A DNA stretch of 11,793 nucleotides from Bacillota bacterium (GTDB lineage: Bacteria > Bacillota_E > JAJZYS01 > JAILZS01). Positions 8,074-11,793 of the stretch are shown in pieces. The translations under genes were made by a program, and so were the position numbers. How positions within the stretch are numbered: position 1 is the first letter of the stretch; each line of letters opens with the position of its first letter. The DNA is taken from contig JAKASY010000013.1 of assembly GCA_021817625.1 (NCBI GenBank), positions 1-11,793 on the forward strand, given 5' to 3'. The notes below the pieces were generated by a model. That model was not told the DNA's origin, made no database searches, and worked only from the letters and a program-made list of their open reading frames with translations.

Positions 8074-8212
8074 ATGCCCCGACCGCTGTGCCGTCGCCGC
8101 GAGGCGCTTGGTCCCATCGTGCGCCGCCGAGCGAGGCAACGTGTGGGTCAGCGGGTCGGCGGCCGCGCTCCCGACCCGGCAGTCCCTGTATCCGGCAGGC
8201 CCGCCGGTCGGC

Positions 8213-9137
8213 CTAGGCGCGGGCCGGAAGCGACCCGGCCGCAGCCAGTCGTCTTCTGGCTTCGGCCAACACGTCGTGGGGCAGCGGCCCCTGGGCGACG
8301 GTGGCAAGGTTGGACTTCAGGTGCTCCACGCTCCGGGTGCCCACGATCGTGGTGTCCAGCGCCGGGTGCGAGATGGTGAAGCGCAGCATGAACGCGGTGC
8401 GGCTCATGCCGTCGAGGAGGTCGTCGAGCCCGGCGGTCTCCCAGTAGTCGCGCATGGCCTCGTTCGACACCATGTAGTAGCTGCGGCTCTGCCAGTCCTC
8501 CGGGATGCCGCGCGCCACGCCGCCTCGGACGATCACGCCGGCACCGGCCGCGGACGCCTGCGTCATGACGTCCTCGTGCTCGCGCTGCATGGCGGAGTAC
8601 GGGATCTGGAAGGCGTCGAACACGTCCATCTCGATCTGCTCGCTGATGGTGGGAAGAATCGCCGACACGCCGATGGACCGGACCTTGCCCTCATCGCGCA
8701 GCTTGAGGACCTCGGCGAGCGCGCCGTCGGCGTCAAACTCCTCCCGGGCGAGGCTGCGGTGGAACTGGACGAGGTCCAGGTGATCGGTCTTGAGCATGCG
8801 CAGGCTATGCTCCACCCCCGCCCGGATGTTGGCGGCGGTGTGCACGTGCGGGGCGCCCATCGGCGAGCCGGGGACGCAGCCGCACTTGGAGGCCCAGCAC
8901 GTACTCCGAGCGCCGGTGCGCCAGGAACCTGCCGATCAGCTCCTCGCTGCGCCCATAGTCGATCGACGTGTCGATGAAGTTGATGCCCTCGTCAAGAACA
9001 GCGTTGAGCAGTCGGCCCGCGTCCTCGTCGCCGATCTCCGGACCGGCCGGCGCACCACGCAGCTCCATGGCGCCGAAGCCCAGCGTGGTCACCTCGAGTC
9101 CGGTACGTCCGAGTGTGCGCCGCGGCATATCGGTCAT
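8213..9137 (-). pseudogene. Aldo/keto reductase interrupted by a one-base frameshift
   Basis: NAD(P)H-dependent aldo/keto reductase family, substrate unknown. The first part (9137 down to about 8895) reads MTDMPRRTLGRTGLEVTTLGFG and INFIDTSIDYGRSEE, giving catalytic D56 and Y61. The frame then continues wrongly; the adjacent frame gives VLASKCG (catalytic K84), LDLVQFHR (H126), and VRSIGVSA through TTIVGTRSVEHL to the stop at 8213. Removing one base from the CCC run at 8893-8895 joins both parts into one protein of 307 residues, the normal family length. The start has GGAGGT 6 nt upstream. As read, the product would be truncated just before the catalytic Lys and is probably inactive. It may be a real mutation or a sequencing error in a short homopolymer. 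Because everything else is well conserved, an error or very recent mutation is likelier than old decay. Confidence 0.88.
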
Positions 9138-9173
9138 CCTCGCACCTCCGGTAGACGTGTGCGTCGCTACGCG

Positions 9174-9200
9174 CGTGAAGCGCACCGCCCATGCTTCACG
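9174..9200. promoter_or_regulatory. Perfect 8-bp inverted repeat upstream of the aldo/keto reductase
   Basis: CGTGAAGC at 9174-9181 and GCTTCACG at 9193-9200 are exact reverse complements, separated by 11 nt. The repeat lies 37-63 bp upstream of the reductase ATG, in the divergent region between the reductase and the SRPBCC operon. The spacing (about two helical turns between centres) suits a dimeric DNA-binding protein; a hairpin in the leader RNA is the alternative. I do not recognise the regulator. Confidence 0.45.
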
Positions 9201-9396
9201 GGCACGAACGGGCGGAAGGTCAACTGCCGCCGTGTCCCGAGGGCGCACGGCGCACGCACGCAGACGCGCCGGATTCCAGTATGGGTGTCCCATCGGCCGG
9301 CTGCATAGCGAGGCGTGCGGGCTTGCGTCGCCCGCGTCCGAGCGGAGCAGGCGGCCCCCAGGAAAGGGAGGCTCCCGGCGCCTCTCCGACAGCCCC

Positions 9397-9425
9397 TTGA
9401 CCCTGGAAACATCTTACCCTATGGT
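9397..9425 (+). promoter_or_regulatory. Sigma-A type promoter of the SRPBCC-arsR operon
   Basis: TTGACC (9397-9402), 17-bp spacer, TATGGT (9420-9425). This is the best -35/-10 pair in the window and sits in a locally AT-rich patch. It is followed by GGAGGT at 9434-9439 and the ATG at 9447, giving a short leader of about 15 nt. Confidence 0.7.
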
Positions 9426-9430
9426 AATAT
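9411..9430. promoter_or_regulatory. Palindromic operator overlapping the -10 (putative ArsR-family binding site)
   Basis: TTACC (9414-9418) and GGTAA (9423-9427) are perfect inverted half-sites around CTAT. The symmetry extends outward to ATCTTACC against GGTAATAT with one mismatch. It covers the -10 hexamer, so a bound dimer would block RNA polymerase. Because the operon's second gene encodes an ArsR-type repressor, autoregulation is the natural inference. Confidence 0.6.
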
Positions 9431-9446
9431 CTCGGAGGTGTCCATT

Positions 9447-9878
9447 ATGCCTGCGGTCATGCGCTCCATCGAGATCCAGGCCCCACCCAGCGCGGTCTGG
9501 CGGTGGCTCGCGACGCCGGACGCGCTGCGCCGGTGGCTCAGCCCGAACCTCGAGATCGACCTGCGCGTGGGCGGCTCCTATCGTCTGCGCGATGGCGAGT
9601 CCGAGACGTCGATCAGCGGCACGGTGCTGGAGATGGTGCCGGAGGGGGGCCTCGTCCTGTCATGGTTCGAGGAGGGCGGCGACTGGGTCCACCCCGCCCG
9701 CCTTCTCGTCACGCTTGCCCCCATCGCCGACGGCACCCGGGTCACGCTCTCCCATGACGGCTTCGCCGGCATCGGCAAGGCCAACTGGCCCGGCACGGTG
9801 CGGGCGTACGAGCGGGGCGCCGACCGCCATCAGGTGCTCCAGCGTCTGGCGGAGGTGGTGGCCGCCGGCGTTGCCTAG
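9447..9878 (+). CDS. SRPBCC / AHSA1-family protein
   Basis: A 143-residue START-like (SRPBCC, Aha1-C / AHSA1 type) protein that probably binds a small hydrophobic ligand; cytosolic and without a known reaction. Visible family landmarks: RSIEIQAPPSAVWRWLATPDALRRW near the N-terminus, then GGSYRLR (42-48), SGTVLEMVPEGGLVLSW (57-73), ARLLVTLAPIADGTRVTLSHDGF (84-106) and a long C-terminal helix. The ATG at 9447 was chosen because GGAGGT lies at 9434-9439 with 7-nt spacing, directly behind a strong promoter. The ArsR gene begins inside its last codons, so the two are translationally coupled. ArsR plus AHSA1 pairs are a recurrent two-gene arrangement in bacteria, and the SRPBCC protein may process or sense the signal seen by the repressor. 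Confidence 0.88.
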   Translation: MPAVMRSIEIQAPPSAVWRWLATPDALRRWLSPNLEIDLRVGGSYRLRDGESETSISGTVLEMVPEGGLVLSWFEEGGDWVHPARLLVTLAPIADGTRVTLSHDGFAGIGKANWPGTVRAYERGADRHQVLQRLAEVVAAGVA

Positions 9879-10206
9879 CGCCAGCGACGACCTGTTCCGG
9901 GCGCTCGCCGACCCCACGCGCCGTCGCATCCTCGATCTCCTGGCCGAGCGGGGCGAGCTGACCGTCGGGCAGCTCGCCGCGGAGTTCCCCGACCTCGTCG
10001 CGTCCGGCATCTCCAAGCACCTGATGAGCCTGCGGGCGGTGGGGCTGGTCACGGCTACGCGTCACGGCCGGCAGCGGCTGTACCGCATCCATGCCGATAC
10101 CCTCGCGGCCGCCCTGGCGCCGTGGCTGAAGAGGTACGAGCCGTACTGGGCCGGCGCCCTGGAGAGGCTGCGCGACCTCGCCGAGGGGCGTGAGCCGCCG
10201 GGGTGA
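9871..10206 (+). CDS. ArsR-family winged-helix repressor
   Basis: A 111-residue transcriptional repressor acting as a dimer. DDLFRALADPTRRRILDLL (6-24) is the classical ArsR opening, followed by the HTH LTVGQLAAEF (30-39) and the recognition helix SGISKHLMSLRAVGLV (45-60), then the wing (RHGRQRLYRI, 64-73) and a dimerisation helix. It contains no cysteine, so a thiolate metal site of the arsenic/cadmium type is absent; it belongs with the metal-independent ArsR proteins paired with SRPBCC partners. Start: TTG at 9871 overlaps the upstream stop by 8 nt, with GGAGGT at 9851-9856; no ATG or GTG suits better in this frame. It probably binds the palindrome at 9411-9430 and represses its own operon. 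Confidence 0.87.
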   Translation: MPSASDDLFRALADPTRRRILDLLAERGELTVGQLAAEFPDLVASGISKHLMSLRAVGLVTATRHGRQRLYRIHADTLAAALAPWLKRYEPYWAGALERLRDLAEGREPPG

Positions 10207-10519
10207 GCGACGCACGGCCGGGTCGGGCGACCCTGCCCGCCGGTCGGCTTGTCTGTCAGCGCCACAATCCGGGCCGGGCGAGCCCTGCGAGGAGCGGCCG
10301 GCCGCTGACCACCGGTTGCGCCTGCCATCGAGCGGGAAACATGGCCGGAGGACAGGCCGGGCACGAGGAGGCAACACCGTTCGTCATGCACGTCAGGTGC
10401 GAATCCGCTCGGATCCCACCGCGCGCCACGGACCCCACAGCGCGCCGCATGGGCTCAGGCGGTCCGGCAGCGCGCCATCTCTCACTCGACCCGCTGCAGG
10501 GCCGCGTCGACGGTGCGCC
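10207..10519. other. About 310-bp stretch without a supported gene
   Basis: One frame (10203-10523, plus) is open for 106 codons, starting in a GTGA overlap with the arsR stop and ending in an ATGA overlap with the small Cys/His gene. Its translation is Arg/Pro/Gly-rich and resembles nothing I know. I see no promoter, RNA gene or repeat here. Confidence 0.4.
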
Positions 10520-10711
10520 ATGACCCGCGCAACCGTGCCGCCATCGGCGACGTGGTGCGCCGTGGGCTCGCATGAGGTGCACTGGAAGCTGCTCGACGGG
10601 CGAAGGCGGCCCGACGGCTCCTGGGAGACCATCTGCTACCGGTGTGAGGCCCGGGAAGTCATGCGACGCGATGGTGCAGAGAACCCCGTGAAGGGCATCG
10701 ACCGGCCTTGA
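10520..10711 (+). CDS. Small Cys/His (zinc-ribbon-like) protein, 63 residues
   Basis: A hypothetical small protein. The core TWCAVGSHEVHWKLL followed by WETICYRCEAREVM offers CxxxxH and CxxC pairs that could bind one zinc ion, resembling small zinc-ribbon proteins; this is inference from spacing only. Codon third positions are GC-rich as in the neighbouring genes, and the translation is well balanced, unlike the Arg/Pro-rich shadows around it. ATG at 10520 has no good Shine-Dalgarno. The gene is convergent with the transporter remnant, and a strong hairpin overlaps its stop. Confidence 0.5.
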   Translation: MTRATVPPSATWCAVGSHEVHWKLLDGRRRPDGSWETICYRCEAREVMRRDGAENPVKGIDRP

Positions 10712-10725
10712 AGCTGGTCGATGCC
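10694..10725. terminator. Hairpin between convergent genes (possible bidirectional terminator)
   Basis: GGCATCGACC (10694-10703) and GGTCGATGCC (10716-10725) are perfect 10-bp arms, and pairing continues inward by three more pairs, one of them G-T, leaving a 6-nt loop. The stem spans the stop of the small Cys/His gene and lies 46 bp beyond the stop of the convergent transporter remnant. No T-run follows on either side, so it is either a GC-type terminator or a 3'-end stabiliser. Confidence 0.55.
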
Positions 10726-10771
10726 GTGTTGGGGAGCGGCTGGGACCCTTGCCTCAGTCCATGCCCTGACC

Positions 10772-11047
10772 TCAGGCGGCCGGGTCCCGGTCGCTGTCTG
10801 CCGTGATGGGCACCGCCGGTGCAGACGATGGGCCCGATAGGCTCGCGAGCGTGCGCGCCGCGACCACGGCCCAGAACGACGCGAGCATCACGAAGAAGAC
10901 GAGCGACATGATGCCCACCCAGGGCACCTTCAGCTCGCCCGACAGCATGTTCGTGCCGGCGGCGAAGACGCCCAGCGGAAAGGTCAGCGCCCACCAGCCC
11001 AGGTTGAAGGGAAGATCGCGGCGCACGTGGTGCAGCGTGAGAACGAC
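10772..11047 (-). pseudogene. C-terminal remnant of a TDT-family transporter (SLAC1/TehA-like)
   Basis: Only the last two membrane helices of a tellurite-resistance/dicarboxylate (TDT) transporter remain. LPFNLGWWALTFPLGVFAAGTNML is the conserved penultimate helix of this family (which includes sulfite exporters and SLAC1 channels). It is followed by a second hydrophobic span, WVGIMSLVFFVMLASFWAVVA, and a polar tail ending at 10772. Full-length members have about 320-400 residues and ten helices; here about 92 codons are left. The frame extends through TLHHV to a stop at 11048-11050, which lies in the left end of the IS607-family element. GTG at 11026 is the first in-frame start but is not a credible one. 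The likely cause is insertion of the element; the N-terminal part may lie beyond the right window edge. Confidence 0.82.
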
Positions 11048-11060
11048 TTACATAACGACT
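11042..11060 (+). repeat. Direct repeat AACGACT x2 at the left end of the element
   Basis: AACGACT at 11042-11048 and again at 11054-11060, 12 bp apart. The pair is followed by GGACA at 11061-11065 and 11071-11075, 10 bp apart. Short, near-helical-phase direct repeats just inside the element are candidate TnpA-binding sites. Confidence 0.5.
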
Positions 11061-11089
11061 GGACAACATAGGACATGGCTCGCTATACT
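11060..11089 (+). promoter_or_regulatory. tnpA promoter, probably leaderless
   Basis: TGGACA (11060-11065), 18-bp spacer, TATACT (11084-11089). Transcription would start about 7 nt on, at or next to the ATG at 11096. The -35 overlaps the second AACGACT repeat, so TnpA binding there could repress its own gene. Confidence 0.6.
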
Positions 11090-11095
11090 GGCTTT

Positions 11096-11746
11096 ATGGA
11101 TGCGTTTGTCAGTGTTGGTGAAGCAAGGCGACGATTGGGCGTGTCGGCGCGAACCCTACGACGATGGGAGGCCCGGGGACTCCTCGTTGCCGTCCGGGGC
11201 CCGGGAGGGATCCGACGATTCAGCACCGATTCTCTTGCCCGGCTTGCCGGAGTGCGAAGCGGGGGCCGTCGGGCGGTGGTCTATGCCCGGGTGTCCTCAA
11301 TCAAGCAAAAGCGGGACGGCAACCTGGAGCGCCAACGTGAGCGCTTGCTGGAGGCGGCTCGTGCGCAAGGTTACCGAGTGATCGACGTGATCTCGGAACA
11401 GGCATCCGGGATCAACGAGAAACGGCGGGGGCTTCGCCGTCTCCTGGAGATGGGCAAGGCTGGCGAGATCGACGTGGTCTTCGTCGAATCCAAGGAGAGG
11501 CTGGCAAGATTCGGCTACTCCTACATCGAAACATTCCTGACGTCGTACGGTGTTCGCGTGGTCTGTCTGGAAGAAGCGCCGGGGGTTTCCTCTGAAGAGG
11601 AACTGATCAAGGATCTCGTCACCATCATCACCGTATTCTCCGCGCGGCTCTACGGGCGCCGCAGTCACGGGTTTCGCAAGAAGGTGACCGACGCGATCCG
11701 GACCCACCATACCCAGTCGGGAGGAGGGAATACGGGAGGTGGCTAA
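11096..11746 (+). CDS. tnpA: IS607-family transposase TnpA (serine recombinase with MerR-like HTH)
   Basis: A 216-residue serine recombinase that moves the element by excision and integration of a circular form. The N-terminal MerR-like DNA-binding domain covers 5-55 (VGEARRRLGVSARTLRRWEARGLL, then GGIRRFSTDSLARLAG). The catalytic domain follows, with VVYARVSS (61-68) giving nucleophile S67 and R65, then QRERLLEAARAQGY, VFVESKERLARFGY (128-141) with further active-site Arg, and YGVRVVCLEE. A helical C-terminus carries EEELIKDLVTIITVFSARLYGRRS (167-190), the conserved IS607-family segment. Order and length (about 190-220) fit the family. ATG at 11096 was chosen because the promoter places the transcript start there; ATG at 11075 would begin inside the promoter. 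The stop overlaps the tnpB start by 8 nt. Confidence 0.93.
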   Translation: MDAFVSVGEARRRLGVSARTLRRWEARGLLVAVRGPGGIRRFSTDSLARLAGVRSGGRRAVVYARVSSIKQKRDGNLERQRERLLEAARAQGYRVIDVISEQASGINEKRRGLRRLLEMGKAGEIDVVFVESKERLARFGYSYIETFLTSYGVRVVCLEEAPGVSSEEELIKDLVTIITVFSARLYGRRSHGFRKKVTDAIRTHHTQSGGGNTGGG

Positions 11747-11793
11747 GTCTACCCGCACCCTCATACTCCCGCTCTGGGGTCCAAACTGCGTGA
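11739..11793 (+). CDS. tnpB: TnpB, first 18 codons (cut by window edge)
   Basis: GTG at 11739, in the last codons of tnpA, opens a frame MAKSTRTLILPLWGPNCV that runs off the right edge. A GGAGGG at 11723-11728 lies 10 nt upstream. The N-terminal pattern of a basic start, then a TLxLPL-like strand, and its place after an IS607 tnpA, fit TnpB, the RNA-guided endonuclease of these elements. No catalytic region is in the window, so the call rests on context and start features. Confidence 0.7.
   Translation, partial: MAKSTRTLILPLWGPNCV

Larger units (their letters stand above)
11042..11793 (+). mobile_element. IS607-family insertion sequence, left part (runs off the window)
   Basis: Contains tnpA (serine recombinase) followed by the start of tnpB, the standard IS607 order. 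The left boundary is estimated from where the transporter reading frame breaks, at about 11030-11048. IS607 elements usually have no terminal inverted repeats and make no target duplication, so the end cannot be fixed from one side. AACGACT occurs twice near the end. Confidence 0.82.

Noticed and set aside
10203..10523. 106-codon frame between arsR and the small Cys/His gene
   Set aside because: Start and stop overlaps are suggestive, but composition is typical of noncoding GC-rich DNA and no family is recognised; kept only as part of a finding.
11084..11092. TATACTGGC shared (as reverse complement) between the tnpA promoter and the recombinase palindrome
   Set aside because: A 9-base match over nearly 12 kb is not far from chance, and both contain a -10 hexamer, which explains most of it.

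Overview
This is a very GC-rich bacterial window (mostly GC-ending codons, several GTG/TTG starts). A bacillithiol-type glycosyltransferase (BshA-like) argues for a thiol system found in Bacillota, Deinococcota and some other phyla and absent from typical actinobacteria. Together with a Gly-rich, Ig-repeat surface protein and likely leaderless starts, a high-GC Bacillota or a Chloroflexota-like lineage seems most plausible. The assignment is an inference, not a determination.

Layout, left to right. (1) 3-2870, plus: the C-terminal 955 residues of a large secreted or surface protein. It is open at the left edge and has a Gly-rich segment, four He_PIG-type putative Ig repeats, two invasin-like (Big_1-type) Ig domains and a beta-rich C-terminal domain. 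(2) 2886-4955, minus, convergent with 15 bp between stops: a STAND-type ATPase with a degenerate GNAT-like segment and a C-terminal helix-turn-helix, probably a signal-integrating regulator. (3) 4956-5836: about 880 bp without a recognisable gene, with one clear hairpin. (4) 5837-6982, minus: BshA-like glycosyltransferase. (5) 7119-8045, minus: a complete XerC/D-type tyrosine recombinase whose start region carries a perfect 8-bp palindrome overlapping an extended -10 element. (6) 8213-9137, minus: an aldo/keto reductase split by a one-base frameshift next to the catalytic lysine. (7) 9397-10206, plus: a compact operon of an SRPBCC/AHSA1 protein and an ArsR-type repressor, with a strong promoter whose -10 lies inside a palindrome (likely the ArsR operator). 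(8) 10520-10711, plus: a small Cys/His protein. (9) 10772-11047, minus: the C-terminal remnant of a TDT-family (SLAC1/TehA-like) transporter. (10) 11042-11793, plus: the left part of an IS607-family element, comprising the serine transposase TnpA and the first 18 codons of TnpB.

The genes do not form one pathway. The clearest functional unit is the SRPBCC-ArsR pair. The right end is a mobile element abutting a truncated transporter, and together with the tyrosine recombinase and the broken reductase it gives the region an accessory, plastic character. The most unusual single gene is the STAND-GNAT-like-HTH protein; the best regulatory sites are the palindromes at the SRPBCC-ArsR promoter and the recombinase start.
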